Source: Actinomadura flavalba DSM 45200
GTDB taxonomy: Bacteria > Actinomycetota > Actinomycetes > Streptosporangiales > Streptosporangiaceae
Reading direction: 5' to 3'
Length of the DNA: 64,000 bases
NCBI RefSeq assembly: GCF_000374305.1
Contig: NZ_KB894100.1
Coordinates: 1 to 64,000, forward strand
The notes under the pieces are model-generated. The model was not told where the DNA came from and searched no databases. It saw only the letters and a list, made by a program, of their open reading frames with translations. The position numbers were made by a program, and so were the translations under genes. Positions 27,705 through 37,551 of the stretch are shown piece by piece. Position 1 is the first letter of the stretch. Each line of letters begins with the position of its first letter.

Positions 27705-28419
27705 GAATCCGGCGCAGGGCGGCGAGGACCGCGGCCCGCTGCGGCACGAGGTAGAAGTGGTCGCCGGGGAACACCCGCGCCTCCACGCGGCCGGTGGTCG
27801 CGTGCCGCCAGCGCAGCGTCTCGGCCGGGGTGAGGTCGGGGTCGCGATCACCGATGAAGGTCGTGACGGGGCAGCGCAGCGGCGGGTGCGGGCCGGGCCG
27901 GTAGGTCTCGATGACGCGGTAGTCGGCCCGCACGTACCGGAGGATCAGCGCGCGCAGGTCCGGGTCGCGCAGGACCTCCGGGTCGGTCCCGCCGAGGCGG
28001 GTCAGCTCGGCGTGCAGCCCGGCGTCGTCGCGGCGGTGCACGTCGCCGCCGCGCTCGTCGTGCGGGGCCTCCCGCGCGGAGGCGATCAGGTGGACGGGCG
28101 GCGCGGCAAGACGCTGGGCGGCCTCGTAGGCGACGGTCGCGCCCATGCTGTGCCCGAACAGCGCGTACGGGCGGGCGGTGAGCGGCGCGAGAGCGGCGGC
28201 CACGGCGTCCGCGAGCGCGTCCATGCTCGCGGGCGGCGGCTCCCCGGCGCGCTCCTCCCGGCCCGGGTACCGCACGGCGACCAGCTCGACGGACGGCGGG
28301 AGCAGCGCCGCCCACGACGCGAAGAACGACGCCCCGCCGCCGCCGTGCGGGAGGCAGACGAGCCGCAGCGCGGCGGCGGGATTCGGGTCCGGACGCCATA
28401 GCCATCCGTTTTCCGGCAT
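27655..28419 (-). CDS. Type II thioesterase (proofreading)
   Basis: 254 aa alpha/beta hydrolase of the YbtT/PchC/GrsT class, which frees stalled carrier proteins. LVCLPHGGGGASFFASWA, VAVRYPGREER, FGHSMGATVAYEAA (Ser near residue 91) and the late GDHFYLVPQ histidine. ATG at 28419 is preceded by AGGA nine bases away; an ATG three codons upstream has no usable site. The Zur box covers this start codon. Convergent with the methyltransferase gene and divergent from the CPFC oxidoreductase. Confidence 0.92.
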   Translation of the reverse strand: MPENGWLWRPDPNPAAALRLVCLPHGGGGASFFASWAALLPPSVELVAVRYPGREERAGEPPPASMDALADAVAAALAPLTARPYALFGHSMGATVAYEAAQRLAAPPVHLIASAREAPHDERGGDVHRRDDAGLHAELTRLGGTDPEVLRDPDLRALILRYVRADYRVIETYRPGPHPPLRCPVTTFIGDRDPDLTPAETLRWRHATTGRVEARVFPGDHFYLVPQRAAVLAALRRILTAATRADRAGRTGRR

Positions 28420-28434
28420 GATAATCATTCCTAT
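28418..28434. promoter_or_regulatory. Zur box between thioesterase and oxidoreductase
   Basis: ATGATAATCATTCCTAT, with the palindromic core ATGATnATCAT-like half sites shared with the other Zur boxes here. It sits 13 bp before the oxidoreductase ATG and overlaps the thioesterase start codon itself. One operator could therefore serve both divergent genes; a leftward transcript would be leaderless or nearly so. Confidence 0.75.
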
Positions 28435-28446
28435 GAGGAGGTCGAC

Positions 28447-29373
28447 ATGTACGACGTGATCGTCATCGGCGGCGGCCCGGCCGGGCTCAGCGCCGCGCTG
28501 GTCTTCGGGCGGCAGCGCCGCCGCGTGCTGCTCGTGGACGGCGGCAGCGTCCGCAACGAGCCCGCCGACGCGATGCACATGTACCTCAGCCGGGACGGCT
28601 TCCCGCCCGCCCGGCTCCTCGCCCTCGGCCGCGACGAGATCGCCGCGTACCCGTCCGTGGAGATCCGCCCCGGCGTGGTCGTCGCCGCGCGCGGGGCCAG
28701 CGAGGACTTCACCGTCGAGCTGGCCGACGGCGCCGTGGAGAAGGCCCGGCGCCTCGTGCTGGCGACCGGGCAGGTCGACGAGCCGTACGCCGACGTCCCC
28801 GGCCTGGCCGAGCGGTTCGGCCGCAGCGTCTTCCACTGCCCGTTCTGCCACGGCTGGGAGACCTCGGGCCAGACGCTCGCCGTCGTCACGACCGTGCCGC
28901 AGGAGGCGATGCTCGCCCTCTACGTCGCTGACCGGTTCAGCGACGACGTCGTCCTGTGCACCCACGGCCCCCGGGAGATCCCGGCGGAGATCGCGGCCAA
29001 GCTCACCGCGCGCGGCGTCGAGGTGCGCTCCGCGCCGATCACCGCCGTCACCGGCGAGGCGGGCGCGCTGCGCCTCGAATTCGCGGACGGCGGCACGCTC
29101 GACCGCGAGGCGATCTACCACCGCGCGCCGACGCGGCAGCACTCCGGCCTCGCCGCGCAGCTCGGCTGCGAGATCCTCGACGACGGCACCGTCCGCGTCA
29201 ACGAACTCCAGGAGACCACCGTGCCCGGTGTGGCCGCCGCGGGCGACACCGCCAAGCTGCCCGCCGTGCCGGACGCGGCGACGCTCGTGTCGCTCGGCGC
29301 CGCCGACGGCGTCCGCGCCGCCCTGTGGATGGAGGGCGACCTGTTCCGGGCGGACCTGGCCGCCGCCCCCTGA
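28447..29373 (+). CDS. Thioredoxin reductase-like dithiol oxidoreductase (CPFC)
   Basis: 308 aa. FAD-binding VIVIGGGPAGLSAALVF, redox pair CPFCHGWE near residues 131-134 and the late AAGDTAKLP FAD motif. It is the size of the GliT/HlmI-like dithiol oxidases rather than of full thioredoxin reductases with a partner. GAGGAGG ribosome site. Monocistronic, under the shared Zur box, ended by a hairpin. Possible roles: handling a thiol of the cysteine-derived zincophore, or protecting cysteines in low zinc. Function is inferred. Confidence 0.82.
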   Translation: MYDVIVIGGGPAGLSAALVFGRQRRRVLLVDGGSVRNEPADAMHMYLSRDGFPPARLLALGRDEIAAYPSVEIRPGVVVAARGASEDFTVELADGAVEKARRLVLATGQVDEPYADVPGLAERFGRSVFHCPFCHGWETSGQTLAVVTTVPQEAMLALYVADRFSDDVVLCTHGPREIPAEIAAKLTARGVEVRSAPITAVTGEAGALRLEFADGGTLDREAIYHRAPTRQHSGLAAQLGCEILDDGTVRVNELQETTVPGVAAAGDTAKLPAVPDAATLVSLGAADGVRAALWMEGDLFRADLAAAP

Positions 29374-29378
29374 ACGCC

Positions 29379-29414
29379 GGTCCGGGGGTCTTCCGAGCAC
29401 CCGGCCCCCGGACC
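29379..29414. terminator. Bidirectional terminator hairpin
   Basis: GGTCCGGGGGTC pairs with GGCCCCCGGACC (one G-T pair). It lies between the convergent ends of the oxidoreductase gene and the 21-kb minus operon. Confidence 0.75.
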
Positions 29415-29432
29415 GGTCCCGTCCGCGCGACG

Positions 29433-32042
29433 TCATCGCGGGCGGCGCGCGACGAACAGGTGCAGGCCCGCCGCGGCGAGCGGGTGGTGCGCGTCGGGCA
29501 GCGTGAACCACGGTTCCAGGCCCGCCGCGCGCAGCCCGTCGTTCCACTCGTCCGGAGTGAGGAAGACGCGGTCGCGCGCCGCGCGCGGGTCGCGCGGGTC
29601 CAGCCGGAGTTCGCCGGGCGGGCCGGACATGAGGAACTGCATCGACGCCAGGATCGACGGCAGTTCGCGCCCGGTCTCCACGAACACCAGCAGCCCGCCC
29701 GGCGCGAGCAGCCGCGCCAGCCGGGCCAGCATGTCGCCGGTGTGCCGGGCGTTGTGCAGGACGTTCGCCGACAGCACGACGTCCATCGAACCGGGCGGCA
29801 CGCCCTGCTCGGCCGGGTCGTTGACGTCGTACGGCGCGAACCGCGTGCCGGGCCGGTCACCGAACCGGGCGCGGCCGAGGGACAGGAAGTAGCGGGAGAC
29901 GTCGGTGAACAGGTAGTTCACCGGGCCCCGGAGCGCGTCCAGCGCGGCGGCCGTCGTCCCGCCGACGCCCGCGCCGAGCTCCAGGACGCGCGGCGGGGCA
30001 CCGGCCTCGGCCCAGCGCAGCACTTCCGCGACCCCGGCGTTCAGCGGCCGGTTGACCGGGTTCTCCCGGTAGGCGCCGTCGGCGGTGGCGGTGTCGTCGA
30101 ACAGCAGGCTCTGCACCGGCAGCTCGTCGCGCAGGATCTCCGGCAGCCGCGCCATCGCGTTCAGCAGGAAGTCGGTGGTCGCGGCGGGGTAGCCGACCGC
30201 CTCGCCCTCGTCGGCCAGGCCCGCGCGGGCGGCCCCGAGCCGCCTGCGGGCGCCCTGGCGCAGGCCCGTGTAGCGGTCGCCGTCCAGGCGCAGCAGCCGG
30301 TCGTGCCGGACCAGCGCGTCGAGCCAGCGGCGCAGGAGCCAGCGGTGCCGGTCCGCGACGCCGAGCGCGTCCGCGAGCGCGGCGGCGTCGAAGCCCCGGT
30401 CGCGGCGGGCGATCTCGGCCGTGCGCAGCGCCGCGCACATCGCGTCCAGCGCGGTCTCGTCCAGGCGGCGCAGGAACGTCAGCAGCGGCGCGGGGTCGGG
30501 AGTCGCCGCCGCCTCGTAGGCGCGGGCCGCGCGCTGCGGGAGGCCCGGTTCCACGGTGACGGCGACGTCGCCGGGGTGCCCGGCACGCCGCAACGTCAGC
30601 CGGGCGATCTCGGTGAGGCGACGTTCCACGAAGGCGGCGAACGGATCGTGGACGGTCCCGGGCGCGCCGGCGATCCGCGCCACGGGCACGGCGGCGGCCC
30701 CGGCGGGCCGCACGACTTCGGCGCGCGCCGGATCGCGCGGATCAGCGACGACGGCGGCATCCGGGGCGATCGCCCGCAGGCGCGCGGCCGTGACGGCACC
30801 GGGGACATCCGACAGCGGCGCGAGCGGGATACCGCACACGCGCACCGGGCCGCTGCCGAGCAACGACGCCAACACGGCGCCCCGGTCGACGGCGAGGCCG
30901 ACGGCCCGGTCGTCGGGCGGGCCGGTGGACGGGCTGGTGGGCTGGTCGGTGGCCCGGGTGGCGGGCGGGTCGTGGGGCAGGTGGGTGGTCCGGGCGGCGG
31001 CCTGGTCGTCGGGCGCGTCGTCGGGCCGGTCGGCGGGCGGGCTGGTGGCCGGGACGGCGGCCTGGTCGGTGGGTAGGTCGGTCCAGGCGATGTTTTCGGG
31101 GGTGGGTGGTTCGGGGGTGTCCACGTACAGGACGGCGTCGAAGCGGTAGCGGGTGAGTTCGGTGTCGGCGCGCATCGTCTTGGGGTGGACGCTCATCCGG
31201 ACGTCGCGGCCGAGGGACGCGCCGATCGCGGCGGCGCGGCGGGCCAGCAGCGGGGGGTCGAACAGGAACTCGGCGTCGCGGGCGGCGCGTTCGGCCGCGC
31301 GGGCGTCGATCCCGGGCCCGGGGGCGGCCGAGCGCTCGATCCAGCGTGCGAAGGCGGGCAGCAGCCGGGCGTCGCGGACGTCCCCGACCAGCACGGTGCC
31401 GCCGGGGGAGACGAGCCCGATCGCGGCCCGCAGCACCGCGTCGAGGTAGGCGACGCCGGGGAAGCACTGCGTGATCGAGTTGAGGACGACGCAGTCGGGC
31501 CGCCCGTCCGGGAACCCGGCCTCGGTCATGGCCGCCCGGACGGGCCCGGACGCCAGCGCGTCGGCGGCGGCGCGGACGAACGCGGTGCCGGGCGCCGCGC
31601 CGTCCGCGAGCCGCCGGACCGCCGTCTCGGCCACGTCGGTGCCGACATAGCCGGACACGCGGCCGCGCAGCCGGTGCGCGAGCAGGCCCGTCCCGCAGCC
31701 GGGTTCGAGGACGTAGGACGGCTCGGCCGCGAGGATGAGTGCGACGGTGTGGTCGGCCCACTCCCGCATGTGCTCGGCGGGAAGGGGCCGCCCGGTGTCG
31801 GACGCGCGCCACCCGGACAGGTCGAGGTCGGCGGCGTGGCGGTGCTCGGCCTTGCCGTAGGTCCAGTCGTAGACCTCGCTCCAGCTCTCCAGGAACTCCC
31901 GCACCAGCGCGCCCGGTTCCGGGACCACGGCCGTCGCGGCGGGGGCGGGGGAGATCCGGAGCGTGCGTCCGTCGGGGTCGAGGCGGGCGTCGTCGATGCA
32001 GGGGTGCGCGCGCAGGACGGCGGGGTCAACGGGGACGGACAT
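29433..32042 (-). CDS. Tandem methyltransferase (two fused SAM domains)
   Basis: 869 aa. The N-terminal methyltransferase has [16 protein letters not shown] at about 110-125 and [13 protein letters not shown] Pro/Thr/Asp-rich linker covers roughly 325-385. The C-terminal methyltransferase has [15 protein letters not shown] near 685, [17 protein letters not shown] and [13 protein letters not shown], and is homologous to the protein at 22758-23858. In yersiniabactin synthetase such domains are embedded in the megasynthase; here they are cut out and fused with each other. ATG at 32042 behind GGAGAA, overlapping the transporter gene by 17 bp. Last gene of the minus Zur operon. Confidence 0.88.
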   Translation of the reverse strand: MSVPVDPAVLRAHPCIDDARLDPDGRTLRISPAPAATAVVPEPGALVREFLESWSEVYDWTYGKAEHRHAADLDLSGWRASDTGRPLPAEHMREWADHTVALILAAEPSYVLEPGCGTGLLAHRLRGRVSGYVGTDVAETAVRRLADGAAPGTAFVRAAADALASGPVRAAMTEAGFPDGRPDCVVLNSITQCFPGVAYLDAVLRAAIGLVSPGGTVLVGDVRDARLLPAFARWIERSAAPGPGIDARAAERAARDAEFLFDPPLLARRAAAIGASLGRDVRMSVHPKTMRADTELTRYRFDAVLYVDTPEPPTPENIAWTDLPTDQAAVPATSPPADRPDDAPDDQAAARTTHLPHDPPATRATDQPTSPSTGPPDDRAVGLAVDRGAVLASLLGSGPVRVCGIPLAPLSDVPGAVTAARLRAIAPDAAVVADPRDPARAEVVRPAGAAAVPVARIAGAPGTVHDPFAAFVERRLTEIARLTLRRAGHPGDVAVTVEPGLPQRAARAYEAAATPDPAPLLTFLRRLDETALDAMCAALRTAEIARRDRGFDAAALADALGVADRHRWLLRRWLDALVRHDRLLRLDGDRYTGLRQGARRRLGAARAGLADEGEAVGYPAATTDFLLNAMARLPEILRDELPVQSLLFDDTATADGAYRENPVNRPLNAGVAEVLRWAEAGAPPRVLELGAGVGGTTAAALDALRGPVNYLFTDVSRYFLSLGRARFGDRPGTRFAPYDVNDPAEQGVPPGSMDVVLSANVLHNARHTGDMLARLARLLAPGGLLVFVETGRELPSILASMQFLMSGPPGELRLDPRDPRAARDRVFLTPDEWNDGLRAAGLEPWFTLPDAHHPLAAAGLHLFVARRPR

Positions 32043-35000
32043 GGGACTTCTCCGTTCGAGGCGGGGCCTGGGGGACGAGGGCCTGGTCGTGCAGGTGCAG
32101 GACCCGGTCGGCGGTGGCGGCGACGGCCGGGTCGTGGGTGACGAGCAGCACCGCGAGCCCGGCGGCGCGCAGCTCCGCGAGCAGGTCCAGGACGGACGCG
32201 GCGGACGCGGCGTCCAGCGCGGAGGTGATCTCGTCGGCGAGCAGCAGCACGGGCCCGGCCGCCAGCGCACGCGCCACGGCGACCCGCTGCCGCTGCCCAC
32301 CCGACAGCTCCCCGGGCCACCGCCCCGCCACCCCCGAATCGAGCCCCACCCGCCGCAGAAGCCCGGCCACGTCGGCGTCCACGCGCGCAACACGCCCCCG
32401 CCCGCCCACCGCGCCCAGGGGGCGGAGCACGGCCCGGACGCGGTGGCCTGCGCGCTGACGTTCGGACTCACGGGTGCTTGCTGCGCGGCTGGCACGCAAG
32501 GCGCGGGCGAGGGTGGTCGGGATGCGGCGGATGGGTTTCAAGGCGCCCGCCGGGTCGCGGCCCGGCGGCCGTCGCTTGGGTGCGTCTGCGACGCGGGCGG
32601 CGTGCAGGGCGCGGGTGAGGGTGGTTCGGATGCGGTGGGCGGGGTTCAGCGCGCCCGCCGGGTCCTGGGCGACGAGTTGGACGGCGTGCAGGTCGGCGCG
32701 GGCGCGGTCGCGTAGTGCCCAGGGGAGGGGGCGGCCGTTCAGGTGGGCGCGGCCGGTGGCCGGAGGGTCCAGGCCCGCCAGGGCGCGGAGGAGGGTGGTC
32801 TTTCCGCTGCCGGACATGCCGGTGAGGGCGACGAGTTCGCCGCGCGCGATGGTGAACGAGGCGTCGTCCAGCAGCGTGGCGGTGCCGCGCGCGAGGGTGA
32901 GGCCGGTGACCTCTAGGACCGGTGCGCCGGTCGGCGTGGCGGCGCGGGGCGCGGGCCGGGGGACGGGCTCGGGGCCGACGTCCACGACGCGGTCGGCGAC
33001 GCGCTCCACGAACGCGCGGTCGTGCGAGACGAGCAGTGTGACGCCGGTTCCTCCGCGCCGGGACCGGACCGCCGCCTCGACGTGTTCCAGCGCGCCCGCG
33101 TCCAGGCCGGTGGTCGGCTCGTCCAGGACGAGCAGGTCGGGGTCGTCCAGCAGGGCGCGGGCGACGGCGACGCGCTGCGCCTGGCCGCCGGACAGGCGGC
33201 CCGTCCGGCGCGTCCCCGCGTCGGCGGGCAGGCCGAGCGCCGCCAGCGCCGACCGCGCCCGCTCCACCGGGACGCGGCGGCCGTCGAGCACGGCCCGCTC
33301 GGCGGTGTGCAGCGGGTCGAGGGTGGCGACGGGGTCCTGCTCGACGAGCGCGACGTGCGCCCGCCGCCAGCGCCGCCCCGCCCGTCCGCCCGGAACCGGC
33401 GCACCGTGCCAGCACACCGTCCCGTCCACGGCGAGGTTCGGCGGCAGCAGCCCGAGAACGGTGCGCAACACGGTCGTCTTCCCACCCCCGGACGCCCCGA
33501 CGACCGCGACGACCTCCCCGGGCGCGGCACACAGATCGACCCCGGCGACGAGCACCCGCCCACCCCCGTCCCACACCGTCAACCCGTTCACGACAAGCCC
33601 ACCCCCGAGCCCCGACTCACACCGCACCCGCCCAAGCGACCCCACTCGCGCACCGCGAAGAACGGCCGCGAGCAGCGCGGCGCGGCGGGTGCGCCCCGGT
33701 CTCGTGCCGAGGAGGTCGGCGCGTCGCCTGCGCGTACGGTCGCCGGACGCGGCCCCGGCGGTGCCCGGCCGCGTGCGGCGAAGGACGGCCGCGAGCAGCG
33801 CGCCGCGCCGCTGACGCGCACGGTCGCCGGGTGCGGCCCCAGCGGTGCCTGGTCGCGTGCGGGGGAGGACGGCCGCGAGCAGCGCGGCGCGGCGGGTGCG
33901 CTCCGGTCTCGTGCCGAGGAGGCCGGCGCGCCGCCTGCGCGTGCGGTCGTCGGGTGCGGCCCCGGCGGCGCCGGGTCGCGTGCGGGGGAAGACGGCCGCG
34001 CGGTCGCGGGGCGTGGGTCCCGCAGCGCCCGGTCGCGTGTGCGGGAGGACGGCCGCGAGCAGCGCGGCGCGGCGGGGTGGGCGGTCGCCGGGCGCGCGGT
34101 GGGCGTGGTCCGGTCTCGTGCCGAGGGAGGCGGTGCGCTGCTCGTGCGTGCGGTCGCCGGGTGCGGCGCCTGGTCGCGTGTGGGGGAGGGCGGCTGTGAG
34201 CGGCGGGGCGTGGTGGCGTGGGTCGTTGTCGGGTGGGCGGGGTCGGTTTGTGTTGGGGAGGGTGTGGGCTAGTAGGGCTGCCGTTGCTGCGAGGGTTGCG
34301 AGGGCGGTTGCGGGGGCGGCCATTGCCGCCGGGTTCAGTGGGGTGCCCGGCAGGTTCTGGTGGAGCATCACGCCCCAGTCGGGGGAGTGGGTGTCGGGGC
34401 CGAGGCCGAAGACGGCGAAGGCCGCCGTGAGTTGGAGCGCCATGACGAAGCGCGCCACCAGGTCGGCCGCCGCCGCGCCCGCCAGCGACGGCAGCACCTC
34501 GCGGACCAGGAGCGACGCCGTGGTCTCGCCGCGCCCGCGCGCCGCCTCGACGTACCCGGTGCCGCGCGCCCGACGCGTCAGGTCCCGCGTCAGCCGCAGG
34601 CCGAGCGGCGCGCCCCCGCAGGCCGTCGCGGCGACCACCGCCGCGTCCGCCGGGAGGGACACCGCGAGCACCAGCGCCAGCAGCAGGAACGGCGTGGCGA
34701 GCAGGACGTCGGCGGCACCGGTGAGGACCCGGTCGGTCCGCCCGCCCGCCCAGCCCGCGACGAGCCCGCCAACCGTGCCCAGCACGGCGGCGGCCAGCGC
34801 CGCGACCAGGGCGAGCAGCGTCAGGTCGCGGCCGCCCGCGAGCACCCGGGACAGGACGTCGCGTCCGGCGTCGTCGGTGCCGAGCACCGCCGCGCCGCCG
34901 GGCGGCTCCCAGGGGATGCCGAGCGAGACGCCCGGATCGTGCGGCGCGAACCATCCGCCGAACAGCGCCACCCCGAGCACGGCGAGAGCCACGAGGAACC

Positions 35001-35067
35001 CCGGCCGCCCGCGGAAGGAGCCGCCGAGCCGTCTGGCCGGGACGGCGAGCGCGGGCCGTCTCAGCAC
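32026..35067 (-). CDS. ABC transporter: DppC-type permease fused to two ATPase domains
   Basis: 1,013 aa with GTG overlapping the upstream permease stop. Permease part about 1-290: [40 protein letters not shown] and several membrane segments of the DppC/NikC type. Then an Arg/Ala/Pro-rich repetitive linker to about 470. ATPase 1: [37 protein letters not shown]. ATPase 2: [38 protein letters not shown] second Arg-rich insert splits ATPase 2. In this family permease and ATPases are normally separate proteins. Together with the permease and binding protein upstream it makes a complete peptide/nickel-class importer, as in staphylopine CntABCDF; it probably takes up the zinc-zincophore complex. 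Confidence 0.85.
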   Translation of the reverse strand: MLRRPALAVPARRLGGSFRGRPGFLVALAVLGVALFGGWFAPHDPGVSLGIPWEPPGGAAVLGTDDAGRDVLSRVLAGGRDLTLLALVAALAAAVLGTVGGLVAGWAGGRTDRVLTGAADVLLATPFLLLALVLAVSLPADAAVVAATACGGAPLGLRLTRDLTRRARGTGYVEAARGRGETTASLLVREVLPSLAGAAAADLVARFVMALQLTAAFAVFGLGPDTHSPDWGVMLHQNLPGTPLNPAAMAAPATALATLAATAALLAHTLPNTNRPRPPDNDPRHHAPPLTAALPHTRPGAAPGDRTHEQRTASLGTRPDHAHRAPGDRPPRRAALLAAVLPHTRPGAAGPTPRDRAAVFPRTRPGAAGAAPDDRTRRRRAGLLGTRPERTRRAALLAAVLPRTRPGTAGAAPGDRARQRRGALLAAVLRRTRPGTAGAASGDRTRRRRADLLGTRPGRTRRAALLAAVLRGARVGSLGRVRCESGLGGGLVVNGLTVWDGGGRVLVAGVDLCAAPGEVVAVVGASGGGKTTVLRTVLGLLPPNLAVDGTVCWHGAPVPGGRAGRRWRRAHVALVEQDPVATLDPLHTAERAVLDGRRVPVERARSALAALGLPADAGTRRTGRLSGGQAQRVAVARALLDDPDLLVLDEPTTGLDAGALEHVEAAVRSRRGGTGVTLLVSHDRAFVERVADRVVDVGPEPVPRPAPRAATPTGAPVLEVTGLTLARGTATLLDDASFTIARGELVALTGMSGSGKTTLLRALAGLDPPATGRAHLNGRPLPWALRDRARADLHAVQLVAQDPAGALNPAHRIRTTLTRALHAARVADAPKRRPPGRDPAGALKPIRRIPTTLARALRASRAASTRESERQRAGHRVRAVLRPLGAVGGRGRVARVDADVAGLLRRVGLDSGVAGRWPGELSGGQRQRVAVARALAAGPVLLLADEITSALDAASAASVLDLLAELRAAGLAVLLVTHDPAVAATADRVLHLHDQALVPQAPPRTEKSHVRPR
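33650..34260. repeat. Expanded direct repeats in the transporter linker
   Basis: Several imperfect copies of a roughly 90-110 bp segment containing GCGAGCAGCGCGGCGCGGCG and the CGGTCGCCGGGTGCGGCCCC type (for example near 33670, 33790, 33880, 34060). In the coding frame they read as variants of [20 protein letters not shown] and [15 protein letters not shown]. The frame stays open through all copies. Confidence 0.75.
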
Positions 35068-36002
35068 GGGCGCTCCTCGTCGGTCAGGGCCGCCGCCAGG
35101 TCGGCCGCCAGGAACCCGGCCAGAACGACGCCGGTCGCCGCCAGCGCGATCGCCTGCACGACCGGGACGTCGCGGGACGCCACCGCCCCGGCCAGCAGTT
35201 CGCCCAGCCCCGCGTAGCCGAAGAACGTCTCCACCACGGCCGTCGCGGCGAGCGTCCCGCCCGCCAGCAGCGCGAAGATCCGCAGCGCGGGCGCCAGCAG
35301 GAACGGCAGGACGTGCCGCGCCGCGACCTGCCGCGCGGGCACGCCGCGCGCCACGGCGGCGGCGACGTGCGGACGGCGCAGCGTGTCCGCGACCGCGCCG
35401 CCGAGCATCGTCGCGCCGTAGGCGGCGGACGGGATCGCCAGCGTCAGCGCCGGCAGCACGAGCAGCGCCGGATCGTCCAGCGGCGACCCGCCCGCCGGGA
35501 GCAGCGACACCGGCGGCAGCGCCCGCAGCAGGCCCGCGAACACGGTGACGAGCAGCGCGGCCAGCACCACCTGCGGCAGCGCCGCCGCGACGGTGACGAG
35601 CCCGCCGACCGGCCGGGCGGCGCGCGACCGCCGTCCGGCCGTCGCGCCGAGCAGCCACGCCAGCGCCACCGTGAGCGGCACCGTCAGCGCCATCGCGGCT
35701 CCGGCCAGCGTCAGCGTCGCGGGCAGCCGCTCGGCCACCACGTCGCCGACCGGACGGCCGGTGAGCAGCGACCGTCCCGCGTCGCCGCGCGCCAGCCCGG
35801 TCACCCAGTCGGCGTAGCGGCGCCAGACGGGACGGTCCAGGCCCAGTTCGGCGCGGAGCCGGTCCTGCTCGGCGGCGGTGGCGCGCCCGCCGGTGCGGGC
35901 GTCGACCGCGTCGGACGGCAGCAGCGCGGTCGCGCCGAACACCACGACCGACGCGAGCGCCGCCACCGCCGACAGGCGCGCCAGGATGCGCGGAACGGTC
36001 AC
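35061..36002 (-). CDS. ABC transporter permease, DppB/NikB type
   Basis: 313 aa, GTG overlapping the binding-protein stop. N-terminal membrane segment, then [20 protein letters not shown] and [16 protein letters not shown], which are typical DppB family signatures. About six hydrophobic segments and an EAA-like loop near [18 protein letters not shown]. Forms the channel with the fused permease downstream. Confidence 0.92.
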   Translation of the reverse strand: MTVPRILARLSAVAALASVVVFGATALLPSDAVDARTGGRATAAEQDRLRAELGLDRPVWRRYADWVTGLARGDAGRSLLTGRPVGDVVAERLPATLTLAGAAMALTVPLTVALAWLLGATAGRRSRAARPVGGLVTVAAALPQVVLAALLVTVFAGLLRALPPVSLLPAGGSPLDDPALLVLPALTLAIPSAAYGATMLGGAVADTLRRPHVAAAVARGVPARQVAARHVLPFLLAPALRIFALLAGGTLAATAVVETFFGYAGLGELLAGAVASRDVPVVQAIALAATGVVLAGFLAADLAAALTDEERPC

Positions 36003-37507
36003 GGGAGGAGCCGCGTCCTCTCGATGAAGTTGCTGCCGAACCCGGCCCCGGTGGGCAGGTCCGCGACCTTGGCCGACGTCAGGTCCAGTCCGTCGCCGGC
36101 CGCCCAGACGACGTAGCCGCCCTCGTCGTGGATCTCGCGCTGGAGCGCGCCGAGCGCGGCCCGCCGCTTCGCGGGATCGGCGGTGGCCAGCGCGGCGGCG
36201 AAGCCCTCGTCCCACGCGGGACGCTTCCACGCGGTCTCGTTCGTCGGCGCTGAGCCGAGCAGCGACACCCGGGCGACGTCCAGGAACGGGATGCCGCCGA
36301 AGAACCCGGTGTAGAAGTCCTTCTTGGCGAACACCTCGGTCCAGTAGGTGTCCGGCGGCTCGTTCACGACCTTGACCGTGATGCCCGCTTCGCCGAGCTG
36401 GCGGCCGAACAGGGTCGCGGCGGTGTCCATGCCCGGGTAGGACGTCGTGGTGGACAGCGTGAGGGTCAGCCCGTCGCCGTGCCCGGCCTGGCGGAGCAGG
36501 TCCCTGGCCTGGGCGAGGTCCCGGGTGCGCTGCGGGACGTCGCCGGGGCTGCTCGGGTCCGCCGGGGTGAGCAGGTCGTTGCCGAGCCTCCCGTAGCCGA
36601 GGAAGACCTTGTCCAGCAGTTCCCGCCGGTCGGTGGCCAGTTTGATCGCCTCGCGCACCCGGGGGTCGTCGAACGGCTCGCGGTCCAGCCGCATGACGAA
36701 CGGGTACATCGTCATCGCCGGGCGGTGCACGATCGTGACGTCCTCGTTCCCCTTGACCTGCCGGGCCGTCGCGGGGTTGACGCCGATCGCCACGTCCGCC
36801 TGCCGGGACAGCACCGCCTGAGCGCGGGCCCCCGGGTCGATGACGGCGCGCACCTCGATGCGGCGCGTCGGCGGACGCTCGCCCCACCACGCGTCCTTGC
36901 GTTCCAGGACGGTGTTCTGGAGGTCGCCGCCGGTCATCGCGTACGGCCCCGACCCGGGGGCGGGCCGGTCGAACGTGCGCGTGCCGTCCGGCACCACGAA
37001 GCTGATCGACTCCAGCGCGCGCGGCACCTCGGCGTAGGGCGCGGTGGTGCGCAGTTCGAGGGTGTGGTCGTCCACCGCGCGCGACCGGGCGACGTCGAAC
37101 ATCAGCAGTCGGCCGAAGTTCTCGGCGGCCTTGGCGTGGACGCGGCGCAGCGAGAACAGCGCGTCGGCGGCGCGGACGGGGCGTCCGTCGGAGAACGTCG
37201 CGTCCGTGCGCAGCCTGACGGTCCAGGTGGTGAGCTTCGCGTCCGGCGTGAACGAGGTGGCGAGCCGCATCTCCGTGGTGCCGTCGGGCCGGGGCTTGGT
37301 GAGGACGTCGTAGAGCAGGCCGAACCGGACCAGGTCGGACTGGTTGATGATGCCGCCGTGCGGATCGTGCGTCGCGGTGGCGGGCGCGCCCACGGTGACG
37401 TAGCGCAGGGCGGCGCCGGAGGCGGCGGGCTCGTCGCCGCCGCAGGCGGACAGCGACACGGCCAGGCCGAGCGCGAGCACGCCGGAGGGGGCGTGAAGGA
37501 GTTTCAT
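35999..37507 (-). CDS. Extracellular solute-binding lipoprotein (SBP family 5)
   Basis: 502 aa. Lipoprotein signal [20 protein letters not shown] followed by ACGGD, with the lipobox Cys at 22. Family features: [51 protein letters not shown] and [21 protein letters not shown]. Binds peptides, nickel or opine-type metallophores in relatives; here probably the metal-loaded zincophore. 44 bp downstream of the PKS/NRPS gene with no terminator between, so in the same operon. Confidence 0.92.
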   Translation of the reverse strand: MKLLHAPSGVLALGLAVSLSACGGDEPAASGAALRYVTVGAPATATHDPHGGIINQSDLVRFGLLYDVLTKPRPDGTTEMRLATSFTPDAKLTTWTVRLRTDATFSDGRPVRAADALFSLRRVHAKAAENFGRLLMFDVARSRAVDDHTLELRTTAPYAEVPRALESISFVVPDGTRTFDRPAPGSGPYAMTGGDLQNTVLERKDAWWGERPPTRRIEVRAVIDPGARAQAVLSRQADVAIGVNPATARQVKGNEDVTIVHRPAMTMYPFVMRLDREPFDDPRVREAIKLATDRRELLDKVFLGYGRLGNDLLTPADPSSPGDVPQRTRDLAQARDLLRQAGHGDGLTLTLSTTTSYPGMDTAATLFGRQLGEAGITVKVVNEPPDTYWTEVFAKKDFYTGFFGGIPFLDVARVSLLGSAPTNETAWKRPAWDEGFAAALATADPAKRRAALGALQREIHDEGGYVVWAAGDGLDLTSAKVADLPTGAGFGSNFIERTRLLP

Positions 37508-37551
37508 GATCGGTTTTCTCTCGGTGCCGGAAGGGATGGGGGTGCCGCGGG

